Source: JABDOU01 sp041567895 (GTDB taxonomy: Bacteria; Actinomycetota; Acidimicrobiia; Spongiisociales; SHLN01). Taken from it: 64,000 nt of DNA. Where the stretch lies: the NCBI GenBank assembly GCA_041567895.1, contig JBFGAX010000002.1, positions 1 through 64,000 on the forward strand, given 5' to 3'. The stretch's first letter is position 1, and each line of letters opens with the position of its first letter. The notes under the pieces were generated by a model, which saw nothing but the letters and a program-made list of their open reading frames with translations, did not search any database and was not told the DNA's origin. Made by a program: the position numbers and the translations under genes. This document shows, piece by piece, positions 17,267 to 25,250 of the stretch.

Positions 17267-19009
17267 ATGGCCGTTTCCAATCAGCAGATCATCGCCCTCC
17301 TCAGGGAGCTCGTGGCGCTCACGATTCTCGAAGAAGAGAGTGCGCAGGCCTTTCGGGTTCGTGCCCTGGAAAACGCCATCGTTGGTATCGAATCGGAAAC
17401 CCGCCTCATTGCCGAGTTCGACGAGAAGGAGTTGACGGGCATCAAGGGAGTCGGAACCTCAACAGCTTCCAAGATTCGCGAGTTCCTCGAGACCGGCTCC
17501 ATCAAGAAACTGGAAGCGCTTCGTGACGCCTACCCACCGGATTTCGTGGCTCTTTCCAGGATTCCGGGAGTCGGGCCCAAGACTCTCAAGCGCATGCGTT
17601 CCGATCTCAATATAGAAAACCTCGATGATCTCAAGGCCGCTATCGACGGGGAAAAGTTGCGCGATCTGCCTGGACTAGGGGCCAAGAGCGAGGCCAAGAT
17701 CGCTCAGTCCATTGAGCGCCTGGGATTGCACGGTAAGGATCGGCGAACACCAATCGCCGAGGCCATGCCGATCGCACTCGATATGGTCGCCGAGCTCGGG
17801 AGGTTGGACGTTGTCGAAGATGCCCAATACTGCGGCAGTCTTCGTCGGTTCTCTGAGACGATTGGCGACGTCGACATCATCGTTTCCTCGAATCATGCTC
17901 CTACCGTGATGGAGCATTTCGTCGGTTTGCCATCGGTGGCCGAGGTCATCGCTCACGGCGAGACCAAGAGTTCGGTCATCTCGACAACCGGTCTTCAGGT
18001 GGATGTGCGGGTCGTTACTCCTGAAGAATACGGAGCGGCAATGCTGTACTTCACGGGCTCCAAAGCGCACAACATCAAACTTCGTCAGATTGCCCTGAGT
18101 CGGGGATTGCTCCTCAACGAGTACTCGTTGTCGGACTCCGATACGGGCGAGATCAAGGCCTCAAAAACGGAGGCAGCGATCTACGAGGCACTTGGGCTTG
18201 CATACATCCCGCCGACGATGCGTGAGGATTCCGGTGAAATCGAAGCGGCGGCGGATGGCTCAATTCCTGACGTGATACAGCTTGCAGACATCAGGGCTGA
18301 TCTTCACTACCACTCGGACTGGTCGGGTGATGGCCGGTCGTCGATCGAAGACATGATTGCTGCAGCACGCGAGCGTGGCTACGAGTACCTCTCGTTCACC
18401 GATCACGCAATTGATCTCTCGATCAACGGACTCACGAGAGACCAGATGCTCGAACAGCGCAGTCTGCTCAAGAAAAAGCGTCCGCGTGGACTGAAGATTC
18501 TTCACGGCACAGAGCTGAACATCGGACGGGACGGTTCTCTCGACTACGACCTCGACTTTCGCCTTGGATTCGACTGGACGGTCGCGTCGGTCCACAGCTC
18601 GTTCGACCTCGATCCCGAAGTACAGACAGCCCGCTTGATCAAAGCGATCTCAGATCCCGGCGTTGCTGCGATAGGCCATCTGTCCGGTCGAATGATCGGC
18701 CGACGGCCCGGCATCCGGTTCGAAATGGAGCCAGTGCTCGAGGCTGCGTTGGTAACCGGCACCGCCATCGAAATCAACGGTGCGTTGCCGAGGCTCGACG
18801 CGACAGTCGACGTCATCCGCAAGGGCCGGGAGATGGGCGTCACGTTCGTCATCAGCACCGACTCACACCACGTGAGCAACCTGCGGCGTATGTCCTACGG
18901 CGTGCAACAAGCTCAGCGGGGCTGGTTGGAACCGGCACAGGTTCTTAATACCAGGCCGTTAGATGCCTTCAAAGAGTTCGTGCAAAACAAGCGCGACCTT
19001 CTCACCTGA
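17267..19009 (+). CDS. polX: DNA polymerase/3'-5' exonuclease PolX
   Basis: This encodes 580 residues, the usual PolX length. The N-terminal helix-hairpin-helix units (GIKGVGTSTASKI, IPGVGPKTL) bind DNA. The family X nucleotidyltransferase motif is GSLRRFSETIGDVDIIV, with the third acidic residue in LQVDVRVV. The C-terminal PHP domain begins DLHYHSDWSGDG and contains the metal-binding HGTELNI, SVHSS and STDSHH residues, which give 3'-5' exonuclease activity in bacterial PolX. It acts in gap filling and base-excision repair. The ATG at 17267 is supported by a leaderless promoter; earlier in-frame starts lie inside the divergent CBS-like gene. Confidence 0.95.
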   Translation: MAVSNQQIIALLRELVALTILEEESAQAFRVRALENAIVGIESETRLIAEFDEKELTGIKGVGTSTASKIREFLETGSIKKLEALRDAYPPDFVALSRIPGVGPKTLKRMRSDLNIENLDDLKAAIDGEKLRDLPGLGAKSEAKIAQSIERLGLHGKDRRTPIAEAMPIALDMVAELGRLDVVEDAQYCGSLRRFSETIGDVDIIVSSNHAPTVMEHFVGLPSVAEVIAHGETKSSVISTTGLQVDVRVVTPEEYGAAMLYFTGSKAHNIKLRQIALSRGLLLNEYSLSDSDTGEIKASKTEAAIYEALGLAYIPPTMREDSGEIEAAADGSIPDVIQLADIRADLHYHSDWSGDGRSSIEDMIAAARERGYEYLSFTDHAIDLSINGLTRDQMLEQRSLLKKKRPRGLKILHGTELNIGRDGSLDYDLDFRLGFDWTVASVHSSFDLDPEVQTARLIKAISDPGVAAIGHLSGRMIGRRPGIRFEMEPVLEAALVTGTAIEINGALPRLDATVDVIRKGREMGVTFVISTDSHHVSNLRRMSYGVQQAQRGWLEPAQVLNTRPLDAFKEFVQNKRDLLT

Positions 19010-19040
19010 AGGCGCGTTGAGGTCAAAAACGGCGGATGGT

Positions 19041-19070
19041 TTGACATAGCCAGCCTGACCTATGTAATGT
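19041..19070 (+). promoter_or_regulatory. Candidate sigma-70 promoter of the ArsR/SRPBCC operon
   Basis: TTGACA at 19041-19046 is followed 14-18 bases later by the weak -10 candidates TATGTA and TAATGT. The region just downstream of it, before the start codon, could hold the regulator's own operator, but no clear palindrome is seen. Confidence 0.4.
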
Positions 19071-19140
19071 ACCGAATGGTTAAGTAACTAATCAGTGAAA
19101 TGCGGTGACGCTTTCAACGAATTGCAAGGGAGGAGTGGCG

Positions 19141-19497
19141 ATGGCCACCCGCGGCGATCAGCAGCTAGACGACACGTTCGCTGCGCTGGCAAACCCGACT
19201 CGCAGGGCGATGCTCGCACGTTTGGCGCAGGGTGCGGCGAGCGTGACGGAGCTGGCCGCACCGTTCGATATGACCCTGCCTGCGATATCCAAGCACCTCA
19301 AAGTGCTGGAGCGGGCCGGCCTCGTCGTGAGAGGAAAGCATGCTCAGTTTCGACCCTGCGCCCTGGATCCGGCGCCGCTCGAAAGGGTGTCCACCTGGGC
19401 CGAGCAGTATCGCCACGTATGGGAAACGCGATTTGACCGCATGGATGACTATCTCCAGGAACTAGTAACGAAGAAGAAAGAGGATTCGCATGAATGA
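19141..19497 (+). CDS. ArsR-family winged-helix transcriptional regulator
   Basis: This encodes 118 residues. The ATG at 19141 is chosen for its strong GGGAGGAG ribosome-binding site. The HTH core is ALANPTRRAMLARLAQG, then SVTELAAPFDMTLPAISKHLKVLERAGLV, typical of ArsR/SmtB. No metal-binding ELCVCD motif is present, so it is not a classic metal sensor. It belongs to the ArsR group that pairs with SRPBCC (AHSA1-like) proteins, whose gene overlaps its 3' end by 8 bases. It likely autorepresses this two-gene operon. The inducer is unknown. Confidence 0.92.
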   Translation: MATRGDQQLDDTFAALANPTRRAMLARLAQGAASVTELAAPFDMTLPAISKHLKVLERAGLVVRGKHAQFRPCALDPAPLERVSTWAEQYRHVWETRFDRMDDYLQELVTKKKEDSHE

Positions 19498-19963
19498 CGA
19501 AACAGAAAACTCAGTGATGATCGAGCGCACGCTCGACGCTCCCGTCGATCTGGTGTGGCAGATGTGGACGGACCCCGACCATTTCGCCGCCTGGTATGGC
19601 CCGATGGGAGCGACCATTCCCAAGGCCGAGATGGACGTGCGGGTAGGCGGCAGAAGGCTCATCTGCATGGCCATGGAGACGCCAAACGGACCGATGCAGA
19701 TGTGGTTTACGGGTGAGTACCGCGAAGTCGTGCCCAACCAACGCCTTGTCTATACCGAGGCAATGTCTGATGAGGACGGAAATATTCAGATCGGTGAAGG
19801 CCATCCCGAAAGCACGAACGTCATCGTTGAACTCGAAGACCTCGGTGGGAAAACCAGAATGACGATGACCCACGTCGGCATCCCGGCCGATTCGCCAGGA
19901 GCAGCAGGTTGGGCCATGGCTCTCGATAGCCTGGCCAGTCATCTCGAATCAATGACGTATTGA
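19490..19963 (+). CDS. SRPBCC / AHSA1-like domain protein
   Basis: This encodes 157 residues of the START/Bet v1-like superfamily. The AHSA1 pattern is visible in the N-terminal RTLDAPVDLVWQMWTDPDHFAAWYGP and in the mid-protein FTGEYREVVPNQRLVYTE. Such proteins bind hydrophobic ligands in a helix-grip cavity. No catalytic residues can be assigned. The ATG at 19490 lies inside the end of the ArsR gene, so expression is coupled to the regulator. The function of ArsR/SRPBCC pairs is generally unknown and probably concerns stress or xenobiotics. Confidence 0.88.
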   Translation: MNDETENSVMIERTLDAPVDLVWQMWTDPDHFAAWYGPMGATIPKAEMDVRVGGRRLICMAMETPNGPMQMWFTGEYREVVPNQRLVYTEAMSDEDGNIQIGEGHPESTNVIVELEDLGGKTRMTMTHVGIPADSPGAAGWAMALDSLASHLESMTY

Positions 19964-20030
19964 GGTCAATCGGCGACAAGCAATGTTGCCAGGGTGTTGG
20001 TGGCTCATCAGGTCAGCGCGGCGGAGGACC

Positions 20031-20987
20031 TCAGGAGACTGCCAGCGAACCGTGCATTCCCAATTCGTAATGCCCTGGCAGCAGGCACGCAATCGTGTCG
20101 AATTCGAGGTCTTGCTCAAAGGTCACGACCAACGATGCGGACTCGCCTGCCGGAACCTCAATAACCGGCGCAGCGTGATGATCCTCTGACTCCGCGCCAT
20201 GATCAGCGTGGCCCGATGCGAGGTGCTCAGCGATCGAATGGTCGTTTGTCAGTCGAAACTCGTGAGGTAATACGCCGTTGTTGACGAGAAGAAATTCGAT
20301 CGTCTCTCCGGCCTCGACGGCAACGGACTCGGGCTCAAACGAATATTCGTTCATACTCACTTCAATCTGGCGATCCACGAACACGATTTGTTCGTCTGCA
20401 CTGATCGTATCGCCGTCGTGGGCTTGGGCTGCTTCGTCCTGCTCAATTGCGGATTCGGCCATTTCGTGATCCATTTCGGCCATTTCGTGATCCATTTCGG
20501 CCATTTCGTCGTGATCGGCCTTGTGAGCAGCCAATTCGATCTTGGCGGCTTCCACGTCTTCGAGGGTTATCGGCGCAAGTCCTTCTACAGGCGACGAACC
20601 GACAACGACGCCGCCCACCATGCCACCTTCGAAATGGCCGGGGGTTGAGCAAAAGAATGACAATCCTTCGGGTCCGACCTGAACTCGCTCCGTGATGGTT
20701 TCGCCGGCGGCCAGCGTGATCGGGTCGAGCCCGGGTATGGCCAGGTCGTGTGTGAGGAAACCGTCGTTGACGAATGTCACCGAGTACGTTCCCGGGGCGT
20801 CAACGGCGAAGAACGCCGGTTCGAACAGCAATGCGTCCACCAAACTGATGTCAAGAACATCCCCTTCCACGGCGACAGCAGCGATTGCCGGGAGAGTCGG
20901 CGCCGTCGTCGGCGACACTTCTGCTGCGCGGCACCCGACCACCAGCAAACCCGACACGATGACGAAGTACACAACCTTTTGTCTCAT
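20031..20987 (-). CDS. Lipoprotein with two type-1 copper (cupredoxin) domains and a His/Met-rich linker
   Basis: This encodes 318 residues. The ATG at 20987 is supported by a leaderless promoter and by the signal peptide it yields, with lipobox LVVGC (Cys19). Cupredoxin 1 (about 40-160) has a His in FLTHDL and the C-terminal ligand cluster FFCSTPGHFEGGM. Cupredoxin 2 (about 230-318) has LPHEF and ACLLPGHYELGM. Both therefore show the His-Cys-His-Met set of type-1 copper sites. Between them is a linker of repeated AEMDHEM units with further His, Met and Asp residues that could bind metal. The likely role is electron transfer or copper handling at the outer face of the membrane. The partner is unknown; the caa3 oxidase is 30 kb away. 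Confidence 0.88.
   Translation of the reverse strand: MRQKVVYFVIVSGLLVVGCRAAEVSPTTAPTLPAIAAVAVEGDVLDISLVDALLFEPAFFAVDAPGTYSVTFVNDGFLTHDLAIPGLDPITLAAGETITERVQVGPEGLSFFCSTPGHFEGGMVGGVVVGSSPVEGLAPITLEDVEAAKIELAAHKADHDEMAEMDHEMAEMDHEMAESAIEQDEAAQAHDGDTISADEQIVFVDRQIEVSMNEYSFEPESVAVEAGETIEFLLVNNGVLPHEFRLTNDHSIAEHLASGHADHGAESEDHHAAPVIEVPAGESASLVVTFEQDLEFDTIACLLPGHYELGMHGSLAVS
20456..20516 (-). repeat. 21-bp tandem coding repeat (AEMDHEM)
   Basis: The unit containing ATTTCGTGATCC recurs with a 21-bp period at 20461 and 20482, with a partial third unit at 20503. It encodes the acidic, Met/His-rich linker of the two-cupredoxin lipoprotein. Near-identity of the units suggests recent slippage. Confidence 0.85.
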
Positions 20988-20993
20988 GAAACA

Positions 20994-20999
20994 AACATA
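20994..20999 (-). promoter_or_regulatory. Leaderless -10 element of the cupredoxin lipoprotein gene
   Basis: On the minus strand TATGTT ends exactly six bases before the ATG at 20987. Confidence 0.55.
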
Positions 21000-21214
21000 C
21001 GGTCGTCCTTCGACGCTGGATAAGGCCGAAAGTCCCAGAATTGTTCGGTGACCGATGGCAAGCGGTTGTTTCGCGTCCGATGAACAACGCACCCCGGGAG
21101 ATGTGGGGATGTCAACCTGTTTGGCCGCCGTGTGTGCCGGCCGATTCACGCTACGTAAACGGGTCCGGCGACCCATTGTTCCGACGCCGCGTCGGGCCTT
21201 GAATTGCCATGCGT
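21000..21214. other. Intergenic region upstream of the structured RNA, no gene recognised
   Basis: About 215 bases upstream of the divergent cupredoxin gene and the RNA-like element. No coding frame with a plausible start is seen. It presumably holds the promoter of the downstream element, but no convincing -35/-10 pair stands out. Confidence 0.45.
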
Positions 21215-21391
21215 TGAGTGGAGTGATCTCGCTACTTCCCAGGGAGCGAGGGTTGGGAGTCCAAGGGCTGCTCCCCCTTACGGGGCGAGTCACTCAGACA
21301 AGACGGTCTTTCTGTTGTCGTCCCGACGATGGAGAAAGGAGCGGGCTCTGCACGGTTGTGCCCACTAGCTGTGCAGAGTCCGTTTTTCCTT
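21215..21391 (+). ncRNA. Putative structured RNA (leader/riboswitch-like or sRNA), unidentified
   Basis: A long closing helix can form between GAGTGA-U-CUCG (21221-21231) and CGAGUCACUC (21286-21295), ten pairs with one bulged base. Inside it are shorter hairpins such as GGGAG/CTCCC and CCCC-TTA-CGGGG. A second hairpin is GACAA (21297-21301) with TTGTC (21315-21319). An intrinsic terminator ends the region at 21343-21391. A multi-helix domain followed by a terminator is the layout of a transcription-attenuating leader or a small RNA. The DUF4331 gene starts 180 bases later on the same strand. I compared it from memory with TPP, cobalamin, c-di-GMP, c-di-AMP, glycine and SRP consensus motifs and saw no match. 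Confidence 0.4.
21343..21391 (+). terminator. Intrinsic terminator
   Basis: GGGCTCTGCAC (21343-21353) pairs with GTGCAGAGTCC (21371-21381) over 11 bp with one G-U pair and a 17-base loop. GTTTTTCCTT follows. It lies upstream of, not after, a recognisable gene, which is why an RNA element is inferred. Confidence 0.85.
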
Positions 21392-21570
21392 GTGGCGCTT
21401 CCCTTGCCTAAGCCTGCGCCGACAGACCTCATCGAGTCGGGCCAACTCGTTTGATCCGGGGCAACTCGACTGTCGCCTCTTCTGATACACCGGTTGATGC
21501 CAGCGTCGTGCATAGCAACCGCCATACCGCTAGGTTCCTCCTTCTCGAAACCTATCGATCGGAATCTCCT

Positions 21571-23400
21571 TTGAAAACCGCTTATCTATCGGCCAAACGC
21601 GTTCGGGCAGTCGCGATTGCCGGCCTGCTCATGGCCTTTGCCGCAGCTCCCGTTGTCGGCTTCGGCGCCGATCACCTCGATGCCCCGAGCCTGACGTCGC
21701 CCGGTGGCGATGGAGCACTCGATATCGCAGACGTATTCGTTTTTGAGGGTGAAAACTCATCCAACACGGCTCTCGTCATGACCACGAACCCCGCCGCCGG
21801 GGCGTTGTCGAGCCAGGCGTTTGCGACCGACGCTTTGTATCAGCTGAAGATCGATATAGACGGTGATGCGGTCGCCGACATGTCGGCCCAGGCTTCCTTC
21901 ATCGGCGACGCCCCTAACCAGGAGGTTGTTTTCACGTGGGCTACCGGGGCTGACGCCGAATCCAACGCAGTCGGTACCAACGCGATTGCCGGCGGAGGCG
22001 TCAACGAGGTTCTCAGCGTGAGCGTCGGGGGCCAGGCGTTCGCCGGTCTTCGCTCGGATCCCTTCTTTTTCGATCTCGGAGGCTTCCTTGGCACGGTTGA
22101 GGGGAACGGTCCTCGCCAGCTCAATGACGGTGACGAGTCCGATTTCTTCGCAGAGCTCAATGTCAATGCAATCGTGATCGAGCTTCCTGATACCGTGCTC
22201 GGAACCAACATCGCGGTCTGGGCTACCACGCATCGCGACGGAGTACAAATAGATCGTATGGGTCGGCCGGCAATCAATACCGTGGTCAACAGCCCCGGGC
22301 CGATCGTGGGAGCGCCCGTTGAGAACAAGAACGTGTTTAATGGTGCCAAGCCCGAGGACGATGTAGTGAACTTCACCCAAGCCACGGTCGCCGCACTCCA
22401 GGCTTACTCCTCGCTCGACACAGAGGGTGCGTATTCAGACGAAGCAGCGGGTGCTCTCGCAGCCGTCTTGTTGCCTGACGTTGTGACCTACGACACCTCG
22501 ACATCGGCTGCAGGTCCGCTCAACGGACGAGCTTTGGTCGACGACGTGATCGACATCGAGCTCGGGATCGTCACCGGTGGTGATCCGCTCGGGTTGTTTG
22601 CTGATCGTGACGCAGACGGCGCAATCAACACTGACGGCATTGGTCCACACACCGATTACCTCGGTGAGTTTCCGTATCTCGGTGTTCCTCATATCTCATC
22701 GCAAATCACACCCGGAGTGAATGATGCGGCCCTCCTGGGTGGAGTTCGTTCCGACGGGCAGTGGATTGTTCCGGGAGCGGGCGATCCGTTTTACTTCGGA
22801 GTACCAGGCGATATTCCGTTCCTTGGCGACTGGGATGGCGACGGCGTGGCAACGCCAGGTCTCTATCGCGCATCGACCGGTTTTGCTTACGTCCGTGACA
22901 CGAACGACTTCGGGACGGCCGATCGCGAGTGGTTCATGGGTATACCCAATGACATTCCACTCGTGGGTGACTGGGACGGCGACGGAACCGACAGCTTCGG
23001 GGTTTACCGGCCCGCGGAGGGCAAGGTCTATCTTCGCAACGCACAGAGCACCGGTTCTGCGGATGTCTCATACTTCTTTGGCAATCCTGGAGATGCACCC
23101 TTCGCGGGCGACTTTGATGGCGATGGAACCGACACGGTTGGTTTGTTCAGGGAATCCGTGGGACTCGTGTACTTCCGCAACTCGCAGACGACTGGCAACG
23201 CCGAATCACAGTTCTTCTGGGGTGTTCCGGGAGACAGGTTCGTGGGTGGCGACTGGGACGGAGACGGCATCGACACCGTCGGCGTTCTACGGGGCGACAC
23301 CTTCTTTGGTCGCAACAGCAACACGCTTGGCGAAGCGGATTTTCAGGTCCAGGTCGATGGCAGCCTCAAGCCGATTGTGAGTCCGCAAATCGTTCAGTAG
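21571..23400 (+). CDS. Secreted DUF4331 protein with C-terminal WDGDG repeats
   Basis: This encodes 609 residues from a TTG at 21571, chosen because it yields a compact signal peptide (KTAYLSAKRVR, a hydrophobic core, then a cleavage site near GFG-AD) and has GGAA upstream; another TTG at 21451 is possible. The mature N-terminus GADHLDAPSLTSPGGDGALDIADVFVF is the hallmark of DUF4331, a secreted family of unknown function. The C-terminal 195 residues are four units of about 47 residues with the pattern GDWDGDGxDTxGxYR. Asp-rich loops of this kind resemble FG-GAP/VCBS calcium-binding propeller blades. The same repeats occur in the unrelated protein at 45507-47489. Confidence 0.85.
   Translation: MKTAYLSAKRVRAVAIAGLLMAFAAAPVVGFGADHLDAPSLTSPGGDGALDIADVFVFEGENSSNTALVMTTNPAAGALSSQAFATDALYQLKIDIDGDAVADMSAQASFIGDAPNQEVVFTWATGADAESNAVGTNAIAGGGVNEVLSVSVGGQAFAGLRSDPFFFDLGGFLGTVEGNGPRQLNDGDESDFFAELNVNAIVIELPDTVLGTNIAVWATTHRDGVQIDRMGRPAINTVVNSPGPIVGAPVENKNVFNGAKPEDDVVNFTQATVAALQAYSSLDTEGAYSDEAAGALAAVLLPDVVTYDTSTSAAGPLNGRALVDDVIDIELGIVTGGDPLGLFADRDADGAINTDGIGPHTDYLGEFPYLGVPHISSQITPGVNDAALLGGVRSDGQWIVPGAGDPFYFGVPGDIPFLGDWDGDGVATPGLYRASTGFAYVRDTNDFGTADREWFMGIPNDIPLVGDWDGDGTDSFGVYRPAEGKVYLRNAQSTGSADVSYFFGNPGDAPFAGDFDGDGTDTVGLFRESVGLVYFRNSQTTGNAESQFFWGVPGDRFVGGDWDGDGIDTVGVLRGDTFFGRNSNTLGEADFQVQVDGSLKPIVSPQIVQ
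22783..23364 (+). repeat. Four protein-level WDGDG repeats
   Basis: There are four units of about 47 codons, each with FxGxPxDxPxxGDWDGDG, a Gly-hydrophobic-Tyr-Arg strand and a Tyr/Phe-x-Arg-Asn strand. They are diverged at DNA level. They probably form calcium-binding beta-propeller blades. Confidence 0.8.
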
Positions 23401-23529
23401 ATCGTGGCCTGGATGTGATACCCGCTGCCAATGTCCCCTGTTCTTCAACGGGGTCGGGAATGTTGGTGGCGGGCCTCACGTCCGACATGCCCAGAAATCC
23501 ATATTGACCGACCCGGCGCTGCCAGACGG

Positions 23530-23535
23530 TAGGTT
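23530..23535 (+). promoter_or_regulatory. Leaderless -10 element of nnrE
   Basis: TAGGTT ends exactly six bases before the GTG at 23542. Confidence 0.5.
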
Positions 23536-23541
23536 CCTCGG

Positions 23542-24252
23542 GTGGAGGATGTGATTTTCGCCGTTGACTTGTCATCGCTCGCGCTCGTGGACAGGGCAGA
23601 GATGGTAGAAATCGATCGCATCATGATCGAAGACCTCGGCATCTCCCTGTTGCAGATGATGGAGAATGCGGGGCGCAACCTGGCCGATCTCGCCATCCGC
23701 CGATTCAATCCGGGACATGTCGTCGTTGTGGCGGGATCGGGAGGTAACGGGGGCGGGGGCATGTCCGCGGCCCGCCATCTACTCAATCGAGGTGTGGAAA
23801 CCGAGGTCCTTCTGATCAAGGAGGAACTCAGCCCGGCCGCTGCGCAGCAGCGAGACATATTCCGGCGCATGGGAGGTGCTGTTCACATGGATAGAGCGGC
23901 TCTGAACGTGGCTGATCTCGTGATAGATGCGATGATCGGATACTCGCTGTCCGATGCGCCGCACGGGATGGTGGCGGAAGTCATCCAAAAGATTCGAGGG
24001 CGGGATGTCCCGGTTCTGGCGTTGGATACGCCCAGCGGGGTTGATGTGACTACGGGAGAAGCTTTCGAGCCGCACATCGATGCAACCGCAACGATGACGC
24101 TCGCTGCGCCCAAGGCGGGCCTCGTCGGTCATCCTGCTGTCGGAGAGCACTATCTCGCCGATGTCTCGGTGCCGCTGTCGGCCTACAGAAGGTTTGGCAA
24201 GACCGTGACAAACCCTTTCACACAATCAACAGTCGTCTTCATCTCCGGTTAG
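23542..24252 (+). CDS. nnrE: NAD(P)H-hydrate epimerase (YjeF N-terminal domain)
   Basis: This encodes 236 residues, a stand-alone YjeF_N domain that epimerises damaged R-NAD(P)HX to the S form so that a dehydratase can repair it. Visible motifs are QMMENAGRNLADLA, the phosphate-binding VVAGSGGNGGGG, and LVIDAMIGYSLSDAPHG, which contains the catalytic Asp region, followed by ALDTPSGVDVTTGE. Many bacteria fuse this domain to the NnrD dehydratase; here NnrD is absent and must be encoded elsewhere. The GTG start is supported by a leaderless promoter. Its last four bases overlap the end of the convergent gpsA. Confidence 0.9.
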   Translation: MEDVIFAVDLSSLALVDRAEMVEIDRIMIEDLGISLLQMMENAGRNLADLAIRRFNPGHVVVVAGSGGNGGGGMSAARHLLNRGVETEVLLIKEELSPAAAQQRDIFRRMGGAVHMDRAALNVADLVIDAMIGYSLSDAPHGMVAEVIQKIRGRDVPVLALDTPSGVDVTTGEAFEPHIDATATMTLAAPKAGLVGHPAVGEHYLADVSVPLSAYRRFGKTVTNPFTQSTVVFISG

Positions 24253-25250
24253 ATGGGATCGAACTCGCGTCCGGTCGGACGGCTCAAGAGTGCTCGCATC
24301 GCTTCGATCGGTGCCACATCCTCGTAGAGGACATTTCCGACCTGTTCGACGATCGGTACATCCAGGCCGTGTCCGGCCGCGATTGCCAGCACCGACTCGG
24401 TCGTCTTGACGCCCTCCGCGACCATGTTCATGTCGCGAGTGATCTCCTCGAGCGTTCTGCCTTCGCCGAGAGCGACGCCCACCATCCGATTGCGGCTCAG
24501 GGGACTTGAACACGTGGCAATCAGGTCGCCCATGCCAGCCAAACCGGCGAATGTCGCGGGATCGCCGCCCATCGCGCGTCCAATGCGACTCAATTCATTG
24601 AGTGAGCGGGTGATCAGTGCCGCTCTGGTGTTGTCGCCGAACCCGAGGCCTTGCGCCATTCCCGTTCCGATGGCCATGACGTTTTTGAGCGCACCAGCAG
24701 CTTCGCACCCTACGACATCGGTGCTCGTGTAGATGCGGAGAGTGGGAGTAGGAACGTGGGCCTGAAGTGTTTCGGCAGATTCGATGGATGAAAAAGCCGC
24801 AACGCTTGCTGTCGGTTGGCCGCCGAGTACCTCCCTGGCGAGATTGGGACCGGTGATGACTCCGACCCGACCCGGGTCATGGTCGAGCACTTCGAGGGCG
24901 ACCTCGGTCATTCTGAGCCGGGTTGATTGTTCGAATCCCTTCGAAAGGCTCACAATGAGTGCCTCGTTGGCGATGTAGTCGACAGCGGCTTCGAGAACCG
25001 ACCTCGTGCCATGCGAAGGCACTGCCATGACGATGATTTCCGCACCGTCCAGAGCGAACTCGAGGTCGGTGGTCGCAGTGAGCGCCGGGTGCAGGCGCGC
25101 GTCGCCCAGGTAGTCCGGATTGCGGTCGGTGGTGTTGATGGCCTCGGCAACATCAACCCGCCGGGACCACAGGACGGTTTCGTCGGCCTCGGCCATGAGC
25201 GATGCCATCGTGGTCCCCCACGAACCGGCGCCGACGACGGCGATTCTCAA
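24249..25250 (-). CDS. gpsA: Glycerol-3-phosphate dehydrogenase [NAD(P)+]
   Basis: This encodes 333 residues, the normal length. It reduces dihydroxyacetone phosphate to sn-glycerol-3-phosphate, the backbone of phospholipids and triacylglycerol. Motifs are the nucleotide-binding GAGSWGTTMA, SLSKGFE, TGPNLAREV and the catalytic-domain GALKNVMAIGTGMA and GFGDNTRAALITR. The start is a TTG at 25250 that overlaps the stop of the upstream WS/DGAT gene (TTGA). It is supported by a GAAGG sequence and by the protein beginning exactly at RIAVVGAG. A longer in-frame extension covers the WS/DGAT gene and is not credible. Confidence 0.95.
   Translation of the reverse strand: MRIAVVGAGSWGTTMASLMAEADETVLWSRRVDVAEAINTTDRNPDYLGDARLHPALTATTDLEFALDGAEIIVMAVPSHGTRSVLEAAVDYIANEALIVSLSKGFEQSTRLRMTEVALEVLDHDPGRVGVITGPNLAREVLGGQPTASVAAFSSIESAETLQAHVPTPTLRIYTSTDVVGCEAAGALKNVMAIGTGMAQGLGFGDNTRAALITRSLNELSRIGRAMGGDPATFAGLAGMGDLIATCSSPLSRNRMVGVALGEGRTLEEITRDMNMVAEGVKTTESVLAIAAGHGLDVPIVEQVGNVLYEDVAPIEAMRALLSRPTGREFDPI

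Noticed and set aside
16354..17526. 390-codon open frame on the plus strand across the CBS-like gene and the polX start
   Set aside because: Shadow frame. Both overlapping genes have strong family motifs and supported starts.
21055..21411. 118-codon frame over the structured RNA and terminator
   Set aside because: It runs through the terminator hairpin, lacks a ribosome-binding site or leaderless promoter, and has no recognisable features.
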